50,911 nucleotides of DNA, from positions 1-50,911 of the forward strand of contig JAFGNV010000009.1 in the NCBI GenBank assembly GCA_016926805.1, written 5' to 3'. How positions within the stretch are numbered: position 1 is the stretch's first letter; every line of letters begins with the position of its first letter. The stretch is from Anaerolineae bacterium (GTDB lineage Bacteria > Chloroflexota > Anaerolineae > 4572-78 > J111). The notes under the pieces were generated by a model. It worked only from the letters and a program-made list of their open reading frames with translations, was not told the origin of the DNA and made no database searches. The position numbers were made by a program, and so were the translations under genes. Below, piece after piece: positions 8,317-15,592 of the stretch.

Positions 8317-8519
8317 GTGGTTCAATTGTAAGTAATGAGGTGTTTGTATTTTGCCCCCACCCCTGGCCCCTCCCCCAAATTGGGGGAGGGGAAAAAGGAA
8401 TTGGGTGTCAATTTCGGGCGCAAAATGCCCGAAATTGACACCCGTTCTTTAACTTCCCCCCTTCCCGCGGGAAGGGGGGATGGGCAAAAGTAGAGTTGTA
8501 TCACTTACAATGTGACCAC
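8317..8519. repeat. Three-hairpin intergenic repeat with imperfect terminal inverted repeats
   Basis: The ends, GTGGTTCAATTGTAAGT (8317-8333) and ACTTACAATGTGACCAC (8503-8519), are imperfect inverted repeats, and the pairing continues inward through TTTTGCCC at both sides. Inside are three strong hairpins: CCCCTCCCCC/GGGGGAGGGG (8367-8391), a perfect 17-bp stem GGGTGTCAATTTCGGGC (8403-8419 with 8427-8443) with a 7-nt loop, and TCCCCCCTTCCC/GGGAAGGGGGGA (8455-8480). The C-rich outer hairpins resemble dispersed repeats seen in many Chloroflexota and cyanobacterial genomes (memory, not checked). The flanks 8251-8316 and 8520-8636 hold nothing further that I can support. Confidence 0.7.
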
Positions 8520-8636
8520 CACCTATTTTCTTTTTCGATTGAATAAGGTTCCGGCCTTATGGAACCCTCATAATCTCACAACTTTAGCTATTGTTCATTA
8601 ACTCATCGTTCATTGGCGCATTGAAGGGAGGTCTTT

Positions 8637-9131
8637 ATGTTCAAAGTTGGTGTTTTAACCACCGCCTACCTGTTGACTGGCGAAGTTGAAGAGAACAGCG
8701 CCTTTTTGGGTTGGCTCAACAACAAAGACAAAAACACGCTGGACCTTTACAATGTTGAGGGACTGGTGTTAGACCCCAACGCCGCCATGCCTGCTACGGC
8801 AGCCCAATTGGTTACGCTGGAAAAAAGCCAGGTGGTGGGCATCGATATGATCAGCCCGGATGGCCAGCAGACCATTAAGGTTTCGCCGCAGGCGGTGTTA
8901 ACCGTTCTCTACACCCAGCGGTTTATCATTCAGGCCAATTTGCACCCCACCGGCGAGATGCCCATCAACCGCATCCCCGACGTGGTTAAAAGTGATTTTG
9001 TGCCGACCACCAGAGTCAAACTACATCCCTTACTGCCTACACGCCAACTCCCCAGATTAGAAGTCCCGCTGATGATCCTCAATTGGCGCTATATCAATTT
9101 CTATCACGCTCAACCCCAAAAAGGGGCATAG
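8637..9131 (+). CDS. Conserved-looking small protein of unknown function
   Basis: A 164-residue protein I do not recognise with certainty. It starts MFKVGVLTTAYLLTGEVEEN behind a strong GGGAGG ribosome site 6 nt upstream, so it is very likely translated. The sequence alternates short beta segments (VGVLTTAYLLTGEV, DLYNVEGLVLD, QLVTLEKSQVVGIDMI, QTIKVSPQAVLTVLYTQRFIIQANLH) and has no transmembrane segment or signal peptide, suggesting a small all-beta soluble fold, perhaps two repeated units. The C-terminal part is proline-rich with PLLPTRQLPRLEVPLMILN. It stands alone, after a repeat-rich gap and before a convergent gene. The 177 bp after it contain only degenerate short A/C-rich repeats (about 9226-9265). 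Confidence 0.65.
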   Translation: MFKVGVLTTAYLLTGEVEENSAFLGWLNNKDKNTLDLYNVEGLVLDPNAAMPATAAQLVTLEKSQVVGIDMISPDGQQTIKVSPQAVLTVLYTQRFIIQANLHPTGEMPINRIPDVVKSDFVPTTRVKLHPLLPTRQLPRLEVPLMILNWRYINFYHAQPQKGA

Positions 9132-9308
9132 CCCGCCGACAGCAACTGAACGGGCGCTGTCCATTAACCGCAACTCTTTTACCCATCTCGTCCTACAACA
9201 AGACTTTCAAAATCTTACGCCGAAAAATCAACGCCAAGACACCGAAACGCAAGGGCGCAAAAACTTTGCCTCTTTGCCCTAAAAAAGTCTTATGTCAAAA
9301 TCATAGCA

Positions 9309-10070
9309 TTAAGTAACCAAGGCCAGGGCCTGTTTAAGGGCTGCTTCATCCCCTCCTATGGGCGAGAACTCCAACCCGACATATCCGGTGTACCCGGTTT
9401 GGCTGATGGCCGCCAAGATTTGACGGTAATCAAGTTCACCCCCAACCAACTCATGCCGACCCGGCACGCCCGCCGCATGGTAATGGCCAATCCAGGGGGC
9501 ATAGAGCGTCAGGTTGGCGATTAAATTTCCCTCGGTGACTTGCTGGTGATATAAATCGTCGAGGATCTTCAGGGAGGGTGAAGCCACTTCCTGAACAATG
9601 TCCATCGCTTGGGATAGTTTGGTCAGCCAATAACCGGGATGGTCGACCAGGGGATTGAGCGGCTCCAGCACCAGGACCACCCCCTGGTCCTCCGCCGCCT
9701 GCGCCATCTTTTTTAACTTCCGCACCACCCGACGGCGGGTGATCTCAAAGGTTTCGTCGGCGAGTACATTGCCGGTGGTCACAATCAGGGTTTTGCAGCC
9801 CAACCTCTGGGCCACAACAGCCGACTCAGCCACGCCGTCAACAACCACCCGGTCATCAGTCCGGTCCACCAAACAGAAATTTGGCTCAAGGCAGAAAGCC
9901 GCTACGTCCAACCCTGTTTCTTCTTTGGCCGCGTGAATCTGGTTCAGGTTTTTATCTTGCCACCCCCAAAACTCAAAGGCCGGGTAGCCCGCTGCTTTCA
10001 CCCGCCGGATACGTTCTTCTAGCGGCAGGTTGCGCCAGAACATCTCGATACAAACAGATAAATTGACCAT
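9309..10070 (-). CDS. Hydroxypyruvate isomerase-like TIM-barrel protein (xylose isomerase-like family)
   Basis: A 253-residue (beta/alpha)8 barrel of the AP endonuclease 2 / xylose isomerase-like superfamily, closest in appearance to hydroxypyruvate isomerase (hydroxypyruvate to tartronate semialdehyde). Visible: MVNLSVCIEMFWRNLPLEER, GYPAFEFWGW, VLVLEPLNP with metal-binding Glu136, KILDDLYHQQ with Asp171/Asp172, IGHYHAAGVPGRHE with His residues, and VGLEFSPIG with Glu234. The length fits. The start at 10070 is supported by AGGAGAT upstream; a longer frame to 10178 lacks homology. The gene lies 43 nt downstream of the pentapeptide-repeat gene and may share its transcript. A sugar-isomerase or epimerase of another substrate is an alternative. 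Confidence 0.8.
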   Translation of the reverse strand: MVNLSVCIEMFWRNLPLEERIRRVKAAGYPAFEFWGWQDKNLNQIHAAKEETGLDVAAFCLEPNFCLVDRTDDRVVVDGVAESAVVAQRLGCKTLIVTTGNVLADETFEITRRRVVRKLKKMAQAAEDQGVVLVLEPLNPLVDHPGYWLTKLSQAMDIVQEVASPSLKILDDLYHQQVTEGNLIANLTLYAPWIGHYHAAGVPGRHELVGGELDYRQILAAISQTGYTGYVGLEFSPIGGDEAALKQALALVT

Positions 10071-10113
10071 CGCGCATCTCCTTGAGCTGTTGGTTTGAAA
10101 TCCCACTGATGAA

Positions 10114-10797
10114 TTATAACAACACAGCTCCGGCCTTTGCCGGATCAAAGTTCTCCGGCCAGATTGTGCCGGCGTCATACTTGGCCTTTTTCAGGGTGGC
10201 CCAACTCAGATTGGCCATTTCCAGGTTAGTGCCCTTCAGATCGGCCCGGCCCAGATTAACTCTATCCAGAACCGTCTCACTCAAGAGGGCCAGTTCCAGG
10301 TTGGCCCAGCGAAGATTGGCCCCCCGCAGGTCGGCGCCGTGTAAATTAGCCCCAATCAAAACAGCCATGCTGAGATTAGCGCCGCGCAAATCGGCCACGT
10401 ACAGGTTGGCCTCGGGCAGGATAGCCATTTCCAGATCGGCCTGGCTCAGATTGGCCCCGCGTAAATCGGCCCGGCTGAGGTGGGCGCCAATCAGAACAGC
10501 GCCACTCAAGTCAACCCCAATTAGATTTTGGCCCTCAGCACCCTGATTGACGATGTCCCAAACCAATCGCCATTTGACATCCATTTGGGTGGCGGCATCG
10601 ATTTTTGTTCCTACGAGCACCGCGCCCCTGAGATCCGCCCCGCGGAGGTCCGCCCCACTCAGATCGGCTCCGCCAAGATTTATCTCGCTAAGGTCCACGC
10701 CGCCAAGATTCACGCCAAACAGGTCGGGGATTTTGCCTCGCTCACGAGCAGATTTCACAATTTGCTCCACCTGTTCTCGAGTTAACTTTGTGCTCAT
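10114..10797 (-). CDS. Pentapeptide-repeat protein
   Basis: A 227-residue protein made mostly of A(D/N)LxG-type pentapeptides, which fold into a right-handed four-sided beta helix. Repeats run from about residue 29 (VNLGGVDLSEINLGGADL) to 62, are interrupted by a helical insert (residues about 64-90, WRLVWDIVNQG), then continue to about 205. The N-terminal MSTKLTREQVEQIVKSARE is a short helix. GGGGGTGA upstream of ATG 10797 supports the start. Such proteins can mimic DNA (Qnr type) or serve as scaffolds, but no specific function can be assigned. It lies between the membrane protein gene (31-nt gap) and the isomerase-like gene, all leftward. Confidence 0.88.
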   Translation of the reverse strand: MSTKLTREQVEQIVKSARERGKIPDLFGVNLGGVDLSEINLGGADLSGADLRGADLRGAVLVGTKIDAATQMDVKWRLVWDIVNQGAEGQNLIGVDLSGAVLIGAHLSRADLRGANLSQADLEMAILPEANLYVADLRGANLSMAVLIGANLHGADLRGANLRWANLELALLSETVLDRVNLGRADLKGTNLEMANLSWATLKKAKYDAGTIWPENFDPAKAGAVLL

Positions 10798-10828
10798 TGT
10801 TCACCCCCTTACGTACTTTTAAAAAGGC

Positions 10829-11524
10829 TCACTTTTTCAGCCACCGGTTTCTAAGCAAATATATCTCAATGGCTAAAGCAATCAAAATTTGGCTGGCAAA
10901 ATCCCACAAACCGGGCCAGCGTTGCATAAACAAAGAAACAATTGCGAGCGCGCCCAAACTTGCCAACAAATTGATGATGGTACCAACCCACAAATTATGA
11001 ATATTGAGACTGTTTTCTATCCTGCGCACGGTCACGGGGGGGCGATTACCGGCGAAAAAGAAGCCAACCAGAGTAACCAGTAAATACGGCAGCAGACGCA
11101 GCAACAAACTCAGCAAACCAAACAGCAAAATAGTGGCCACAACCAAGCTCACCAGCGAGAACAGCAGCGACCCAACAGCGCCAAAAAATGAAGCCACCCC
11201 TGCCCCAAATCCCTGCCAGGCAATCTGAGCCGAATCCATCGCCGGAGAACAAATTAATATCAGCATACCAAAAATCGCAAGCCCTATGATAACATAGGCG
11301 CAGCTAAGTTTCTCCAAACCCGGCGCTGTGTCTTGGGCCTGGCCAGATAGGGCAGCGCGGTACATCCCAATAAAACGGTCATCAATAAACGTTACGCCGC
11401 ACGCTTCGTTGACACACCGGGAACCGAGTTCGGGTTCTTCCTGGCCGTACCACCAGCCACATTGATCACACCAGTAATAGATTCCAGGGGGTAATGTCTC
11501 AAAGTCGATCTCATCTTTGAACAT
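10829..11524 (-). CDS. Membrane protein with N-terminal zinc-ribbon-like segment
   Basis: About 231 residues. The N-terminus (residues about 12-45) contains CDQCGWWYGQEEPE, then RCVNEACGVTF, giving a C-x2-C...C-x4-C pattern like a zinc ribbon. Four or five hydrophobic segments follow: SCAYVIIGLAIFGMLILI, a long SLLFSLVSLVVATILLFGLLS stretch running into LLPYLLVTLVGFFF, NLWVGTIINLLASLGALAIV and ILIALAIEIYLL. The ATG at 11524 is favoured (AAGGT about 10 nt upstream); a TTG at 11560 would give a longer form. I do not recognise the family. A membrane-anchored sensor or transporter-associated protein is possible. It is the first gene of a leftward set with the pentapeptide and isomerase-like genes. 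Confidence 0.6.
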   Translation of the reverse strand: MFKDEIDFETLPPGIYYWCDQCGWWYGQEEPELGSRCVNEACGVTFIDDRFIGMYRAALSGQAQDTAPGLEKLSCAYVIIGLAIFGMLILICSPAMDSAQIAWQGFGAGVASFFGAVGSLLFSLVSLVVATILLFGLLSLLLRLLPYLLVTLVGFFFAGNRPPVTVRRIENSLNIHNLWVGTIINLLASLGALAIVSLFMQRWPGLWDFASQILIALAIEIYLLRNRWLKK

Positions 11525-11584
11525 AGGGGGTAAACCTTGGGCGCGAGTCGCCCGATTCAACCTGACCGAACAAGAAACGCCGCC

Positions 11585-11613
11585 TTGACCAAGCGACGCC
11601 CTTTTGCTAAACT
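11585..11613 (+). promoter_or_regulatory. Candidate promoter for a short orphan transcript
   Basis: TTGACC (11585-11590), a 17-nt spacer and TAAACT (11608-11613). It points rightwards into a region without any plus-strand gene and lies 45 nt before a strong plus-strand terminator. Confidence 0.35.
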
Positions 11614-11619
11614 ATCACT

Positions 11620-11686
11620 TACCTGATTGGGTGTCTTAACCACCTGATCCAGGCGATAGCCCCGCTGCCACACGGGGCTTTTTTTA
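11620..11686 (+). ncRNA. Candidate small RNA of about 67 nt
   Basis: Predicted only from signals: a sigma-70-like promoter (11585-11613) and a textbook intrinsic terminator (11658-11685) frame about 67 nt with no ORF. The nearest plus-strand gene upstream ends at 9131, so the terminator is otherwise unexplained. It could act in trans, or be antisense to the 5' leader of the leftward membrane-protein operon that starts at 11524. No known RNA family is recognised. Confidence 0.3.
11658..11685 (+). terminator. Intrinsic terminator (orphan, plus strand)
   Basis: AGCCCCG (11658-11664), 8-nt loop, CGGGGCT (11673-11679), then seven T at 11679-11685. No plus-strand gene precedes it closely. Confidence 0.7.
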
Positions 11687-12094
11687 TTCTCTACCCATTG
11701 TAACACCATTGTAACACACCTGTTCCCCGATGACAATCGGTTTGAAAAACAGAAAAGCAGGCAAGCCCAACCCAGCATTACCGTCGACGGTGACACGCCA
11801 AGATTCAGTTTTTTAGCAAAAGAAAAGACAACACTTCTCTTTGGGCTGGCCTTGTTTGCCCCGTTTGAACAACTATTCTATAATCAGTCGGGTTGAACAA
11901 TGATGCCTTACTCTAAACTGAGCCATCTAGTGTTTTGCGGCGTAAGAGTTACATACGCCCAACTGTACCAGATTGTCTATCGCGCCCGGTAAAATTTGCC
12001 AATTGATTCAGTACATCTTCATAATGATGCGGTCGGTTGAGCCTATCAAGGCTTAACGCCACCACCACTCCGGTCAAACGAGGTTGGTTGCCCA
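11687..12094. other. Intergenic region upstream of the GNAT gene
   Basis: About 400 bp without a convincing gene. It holds one promoter candidate (11856-11884). A 30-codon reading frame starting at ATG 11900 lacks a ribosome site and is not called. The minus-strand frame at 11557-11796 has no coding character. Confidence 0.5.
11856..11884 (+). promoter_or_regulatory. Candidate sigma-70 promoter upstream of the GNAT gene
   Basis: TTGCCC (11856-11861), 17-nt spacer, perfect TATAAT (11879-11884). It would give a leader of about 200 nt before the ATG at 12095, unusually long; the -35 box is only moderate. Confidence 0.4.
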
Positions 12095-12898
12095 ATGATT
12101 GACTCCTCAACTCGTACCAGATTAGATCAGCATATTGTGGCTGCCCAGGCTATCCGCTATCGAACCATTTCGGGCGGGGTTTTTGAAATTATGCCCCACT
12201 GGATTCGTGGTTTTAGTGGCCTGCCGTCGCCCGTTTTCAATATTTTCCAGCCCCTCGTTCCAGCCGGGCTTAATGATGATCTTCTGGCCGATACGGCAGC
12301 ATTTTTCTTTTCCAAAGAAGTGCTTTACTCGATAGAACTGGTGCATGATCGGTTGCCTCAAGGCCCCGATTTTCTGGATCAGCGTGGATACCAATCGCTG
12401 CCACCGCAGCCAGCCATGGCTTTGCCAAACCCCTCCGCCCGGATCGATGTCCGGGGCAACCCGACAGTTGAGGTTGAACGGATAAAAACCGTCCCTTCCC
12501 TGACCGCATTTTGCACCCTGCTTCATCAGATTTTTGACTTTTCGCTTAAGGACATCGTCAGATTTTACCCGGTAGCTCATCTTGAGGGAGAGACCAAAAA
12601 AATCATCCGCCACTATCTGGCTTTTGTGAATGAGCAGCCGGTCGGCGGAGGCACCACAATTTGCCTGGAAAATATTGTTAGTATTTGGAACGTCTGCACC
12701 CTGGATCAATATCGCCAGCAAGGTGTAGCCACCACGCTGGTGAACTATATGTTGAACGAGGCCATTGACAGTCACTGCCAACTGGCCATGCTCTATTCCA
12801 CTCCCCAGGCTTTTCGGCTCTTCAATAAATTGGGTTTTGAGATTTATACGCAGCGGCAATGGTTTTTACCCCCTGGCCTTGACTATAGTGAAGAATAA
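12095..12898 (+). CDS. GNAT-family N-acetyltransferase
   Basis: A 267-residue protein whose C-terminal half (about 125-260) is a GNAT acetyl-CoA-dependent acyltransferase domain: FVNEQPVGGGTTICLENIVS (strands 2-4), then VCTLDQYRQQGVATTLVNYM with the Q/R-x-x-G-x-A acetyl-CoA pyrophosphate loop, and STPQAFRLFNKLGFEIY, the classical 'A-x-x-(L/Y)-F-x-K-x-G-F' end. The N-terminal part (about 1-120) resembles a degenerate second GNAT-like half, with DFLDQRGYQSL near its end, as in many Chloroflexota GNAT proteins. The substrate is unknown. The start ATG 12095 has GAGG nearby. The next gene begins 3 nt after the stop, so they are probably co-translated. Confidence 0.82.
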   Translation: MIDSSTRTRLDQHIVAAQAIRYRTISGGVFEIMPHWIRGFSGLPSPVFNIFQPLVPAGLNDDLLADTAAFFFSKEVLYSIELVHDRLPQGPDFLDQRGYQSLPPQPAMALPNPSARIDVRGNPTVEVERIKTVPSLTAFCTLLHQIFDFSLKDIVRFYPVAHLEGETKKIIRHYLAFVNEQPVGGGTTICLENIVSIWNVCTLDQYRQQGVATTLVNYMLNEAIDSHCQLAMLYSTPQAFRLFNKLGFEIYTQRQWFLPPGLDYSEE

Positions 12899-12901
12899 AC
12901 C

Positions 12902-13558
12902 GTGAAAGCGGCATTCATCGACATCCCTGCCGAGCGCACCACAGCCGCCACCGATGCTCTGCTGGCCCTCCTATCTTTGGGATGCGGTTTGTATTTACTT
13001 CGGCTTGACGAGTATGATCCGGGAAAAGCCTGGCTTTGGACTGGCGCCTTTGGATTGCTGGCTTTATCAGCCGGATTGGGAGCCATTGCGCACGGTTTCA
13101 ACATGTCGATCAGAATCAACACCTACCTCTGGCAACCCCTAAACCTGATCTTGGGCTTGACGGTTGCTCTCTTTGTGGTAGGGGTAACTTATGACCTGCG
13201 AGGGCCAGCGATGGCGCAACGGATATTGCCGTTTATGATGGTCTTGGGCCTTGGCTTCTATGCGGTTACGCGGCTGATTCCCGGCACATTTTTGGTCTTC
13301 ATCGTCTACCAGACCACAGCCATGTTTTTTGCGTTGGGGGCGTATGGTTGGCTGGCCATCAGCGAGCAACTGGCTGGGGCCTGGCTGATGACGGCCGGGG
13401 TGTTGGTCACTATCATCGGGGCAGGAATTCAGACCAGCAAGCGGATTTCATTCACTTTGATCTGGGAGTTTGACTACAACGGGGTTTATCACCTTATTCA
13501 GATGGTGGGAGTAGGGTTCATTACGGCGGGGTTGCGAGTAGACCTGCTCGTTAGCTGA
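12902..13558 (+). CDS. Multi-pass membrane protein (DUF6962-like)
   Basis: 218 residues with about six or seven hydrophobic segments: ATDALLALLSLGCGLYLL, AWLWTGAFGLLALSAGLGAI, LNLILGLTVALFVVGV, ILPFMMVLGLGFYAVTRL, TFLVFIVYQTTAMFFALGAYGW, GAWLMTAGVLVTIIGAGIQ and a C-terminal YHLIQMVGVGFITAGLRV. Charged residues are confined to loops. The pattern of an early H-G motif (AIAHGFNMS) and a final W-E-F-D-x-N-G-x-x-H-x-x-Q motif recalls the DUF6962 family, a group without known function that vaguely resembles seven-helix hydrolases. The start is GTG 12902, 3 nt after the GNAT stop. It ends 18 bp from a convergent gene. Confidence 0.6.
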   Translation: MKAAFIDIPAERTTAATDALLALLSLGCGLYLLRLDEYDPGKAWLWTGAFGLLALSAGLGAIAHGFNMSIRINTYLWQPLNLILGLTVALFVVGVTYDLRGPAMAQRILPFMMVLGLGFYAVTRLIPGTFLVFIVYQTTAMFFALGAYGWLAISEQLAGAWLMTAGVLVTIIGAGIQTSKRISFTLIWEFDYNGVYHLIQMVGVGFITAGLRVDLLVS

Positions 13559-13576
13559 AAAAGAGTCGACTTCAGC

Positions 13577-14194
13577 CTAATGCTTCACCTTCTTGGGTAA
13601 CTGCTTTTCGACATACCGCTTACCGGAAGGAGTCAGGGTCATGGCGCCGGTGTTGGTTGTTTTAATCCAACCGTGCTGGTCGGCGGTGATGCGCAAGCTG
13701 TTTTCCAGATTGAGCGGCACGCGAATTTTGGCCTGTTTGTAACAGGTGTAAATATGGTCAGGCGTAATCGGCTTGAGCTTGAGCGTGTGCTGTAAATAAT
13801 ATAAAAAGACAATATTGCGCTCCTCGTTGGTAAGGGGAAACTTGGCATCCATAAATTCCACCAGCGAGGGGCGACCATCCGACGCGCCAAGTTGAAGGTC
13901 GCTCACCAGGGTATAAGTCGGGGCCGGGGGATGAGGTTTTTCGGGAATTGGCATAACTTCTACCTCGGCCGTAGCTGGTTCGGGAACCGGGGCAGATTCA
14001 GGGGCAGGTTGGGAAGGCGTCGTTGAGGCCGCAGGTTTACTCCTTCTGGTTCGTCTGGCAGGCTTGAGGTCCTCAACCGTGTCTATCCCGGCAAAGTGCG
14101 TTTTAAAGTCGTTATAAATCAGTTTGACAAAGCTCTCACTCCCTTCAACTTCCAGTAGCCCCTGGTTCAAATCAATTTTCAATTTCGTGGTCAT
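13577..14194 (-). CDS. Unknown protein with disordered linker and C-terminal winged-helix-like domain
   Basis: 205 residues in three parts. The N-terminus (1-35) is a small beta-alpha unit, KLKIDLNQGLLEVEGSESFV followed by a helix. Residues about 45-95 are a low-complexity linker rich in P, A, E and basic residues (ARRTRRSKPA, then PEPATAEVEV). The C-terminal 105 residues look helical and winged: NEERNIVFLYYLQHTLKLKP, IYTCYKQAKIRVPLNLENSL, ADQHGWIKTTNTGAMTLTPSG and a basic KRYVEKQLPKKVKH tail, a layout seen in small wHTH DNA-binding or protein-binding domains. The start ATG 14194 has GGGAG upstream and a promoter at 14242-14271. I do not recognise a named family. Confidence 0.6.
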   Translation of the reverse strand: MTTKLKIDLNQGLLEVEGSESFVKLIYNDFKTHFAGIDTVEDLKPARRTRRSKPAASTTPSQPAPESAPVPEPATAEVEVMPIPEKPHPPAPTYTLVSDLQLGASDGRPSLVEFMDAKFPLTNEERNIVFLYYLQHTLKLKPITPDHIYTCYKQAKIRVPLNLENSLRITADQHGWIKTTNTGAMTLTPSGKRYVEKQLPKKVKH

Positions 14195-14241
14195 GATGAC
14201 AACTCCCGCCCGTTTGACTGACGCCGTTTATCCTTACTCCG

Positions 14242-14271
14242 ATTATATCATATTCTACTACCCCAAAACAA
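14242..14271 (-). promoter_or_regulatory. Sigma-70-like promoter for the leftward unknown gene
   Basis: On the minus strand TTGTTT (14271-14266), 18-nt spacer, perfect TATAAT (14247-14242), about 48 nt before the ATG at 14194. A TATAAT at 14337-14342 on the plus strand could serve the divergent glycosyltransferase gene, but its -35 box is poor. Confidence 0.5.
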
Positions 14272-14363
14272 GGTTTTTTTAGATAAATTTGGCCTGCAAC
14301 GCCTAGCACTTTGGTCACCCCCAATTTGGCAACGGCTATAATTGGGTATAGTATGGCCCAACG

Positions 14364-15491
14364 ATGACCGCTATTGGCCTTGACTATACTGCAGCCGTTC
14401 ACCAATCAGCCGGCATAGGGCGCTACACCCGCCAAATGGTAAAAGCTCTGGCCGGGATAGATTCGCAAAGTTCTTACCGGCTGTTTGTGGCCGATGCGGG
14501 AAGGAATTTCGCTCCACCCCTGCCTGGCCCTAACTTCGCTTGGCGGCCTACCCGGCTAACCGAACGCTGGTTGGCCCGGCTCTGGTATCGGCTGCGACTG
14601 CCGTTATGGATTGAGACGTGGGCCGGTCCGCTCGATCTGTTTCACCAGCCGGATTTTGTGCTGCCGCCGGTCAAACCCGGTACCCGGACCATCGTCACCG
14701 TTCATGATCTCTCTTTTGTTCGCCAACCAGATTCAACCATGCCCGGAATGGCAGCCCATCTCAACACGTGGGTGCCTCGTTCGGTCAAACGAGCCGATCA
14801 CGTCATTGCCGTGTCGGAGGCTACCCGGCAGGATTTGATTGAACTGTACCAGACCCCGCCGGAGAAGATTACCACACTTTATCACGGGGTTAGCGATGAG
14901 TTCAGTCCCGTCAAAGACCCCGGTGAACTGGCTGCCGTGCGCCAAAAATATGGGCTGAAGGACAGGCCGTTCATTTTTAGCGTTGGCACCATTCAACCCC
15001 GCAAAAATTACCGGCGCCTCATCCAGGCCCTGGCCCAAATAGACGGGGCATTGACGTTGGTGATTGCTGGCAGCAAGGGCTGGTATTATCAGGACATCTT
15101 CGCTGAAGTCACCAGACAGGGTCTGGAAAAACGGGTTCACTTCCTCGGCTTTGTGGCCGACGAGGATTTACCGGCCTTGTATAGCACCGCCAGTTTGTTT
15201 GTTCTCCCTTCCCTTTACGAAGGTTTTGGCCTGCCTCTGCTCGAAGCAATGGCCTGTGGAACCCCTGTGATAACGTCAAACCAGTCATCGCTGCCCGAAG
15301 TGGTAGGCGAAGCGGGCGTATTGGTTAATCCCTATGATGTAGATACCCTGGCTAACAGTATGTCACAAGTCTTGAACGATACCAATCTACAACAGCACCT
15401 GATTGAGGCCGGACAGATACAAGCCAAGAAATTTACCTGGGAGAAGATGGCAACCGAGTTACTGGAATTGTATCACCAAGTATTAGCTTAA
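14364..15491 (+). CDS. GT4-family glycosyltransferase
   Basis: A 375-residue GT-B fold enzyme. The N-terminal acceptor domain has [20 protein letters not shown] (the glycine-rich loop) and [11 protein letters not shown]; the C-terminal donor domain starts at [14 protein letters not shown] and carries [20 protein letters not shown], the E-x7-E retaining GT4 signature, and [16 protein letters not shown]. Such enzymes pass a sugar from a nucleotide donor (often GDP-mannose or UDP-sugar) to a lipid-linked glycan at the cytoplasmic membrane. No ribosome site is visible, and a TATAAT box lies only 22 nt upstream of ATG 14364, so the mRNA may have a very short leader. It is the first gene of the glycan locus and is very similar in layout to the next gene, suggesting an old duplication. 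Confidence 0.88.
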   Translation: MTAIGLDYTAAVHQSAGIGRYTRQMVKALAGIDSQSSYRLFVADAGRNFAPPLPGPNFAWRPTRLTERWLARLWYRLRLPLWIETWAGPLDLFHQPDFVLPPVKPGTRTIVTVHDLSFVRQPDSTMPGMAAHLNTWVPRSVKRADHVIAVSEATRQDLIELYQTPPEKITTLYHGVSDEFSPVKDPGELAAVRQKYGLKDRPFIFSVGTIQPRKNYRRLIQALAQIDGALTLVIAGSKGWYYQDIFAEVTRQGLEKRVHFLGFVADEDLPALYSTASLFVLPSLYEGFGLPLLEAMACGTPVITSNQSSLPEVVGEAGVLVNPYDVDTLANSMSQVLNDTNLQQHLIEAGQIQAKKFTWEKMATELLELYHQVLA

Positions 15492-15526
15492 GGAGGAATA
15501 AGAGGACAGGGGCTTAAGGAGTCAGA

Positions 15527-15590
15527 AGTAGGGAGTAAAGATTGTAAGTCAATTTCTCCCTACTCCCTACTCCTTACTCCCCACTCCCTA
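15527..15590. repeat. Short intergenic repeat of ACTCCCTACTCC units
   Basis: AGTAGGGAG (15527-15535) and CTCCCTACT (15556-15564) form a small hairpin. The 3' side continues as several degenerate direct copies of CTCCCTACTC through 15590, directly before the ATG of the next glycosyltransferase. This leaves no recognisable ribosome site for that gene. Confidence 0.5.
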
Positions 15591-15592
15591 CC

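Noticed and set aside
8322-8504. A 60-codon minus-strand reading frame with the text SPNLGEGPGVG
   Set aside because: It is a by-product of the three-hairpin G/C-rich repeat. Such peptides arise wherever this repeat type occurs.
9132-9308. A possible terminator for the two convergent genes
   Set aside because: The best hairpin (AGGGCG... with TTTGCCCT) has a bulge and no T run in the proper position on either strand.
9083-9316. A 77-codon plus-strand frame ending in lysine-rich repeats
   Set aside because: It starts inside the preceding gene and reads through degenerate AACGCCAAGACACCG-like intergenic repeats; no ribosome site.
11557-11796. A 79-codon minus-strand frame before the zinc-ribbon membrane protein gene
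   Set aside because: No ribosome site or known domain, and it spans the orphan terminator hairpin. It is left as intergenic, although a decayed upstream piece cannot be excluded.
11900-11992. A 30-codon frame starting ATGATGCCTTAC downstream of a promoter candidate
   Set aside because: No ribosome site and no recognisable sequence; such short frames occur by chance.
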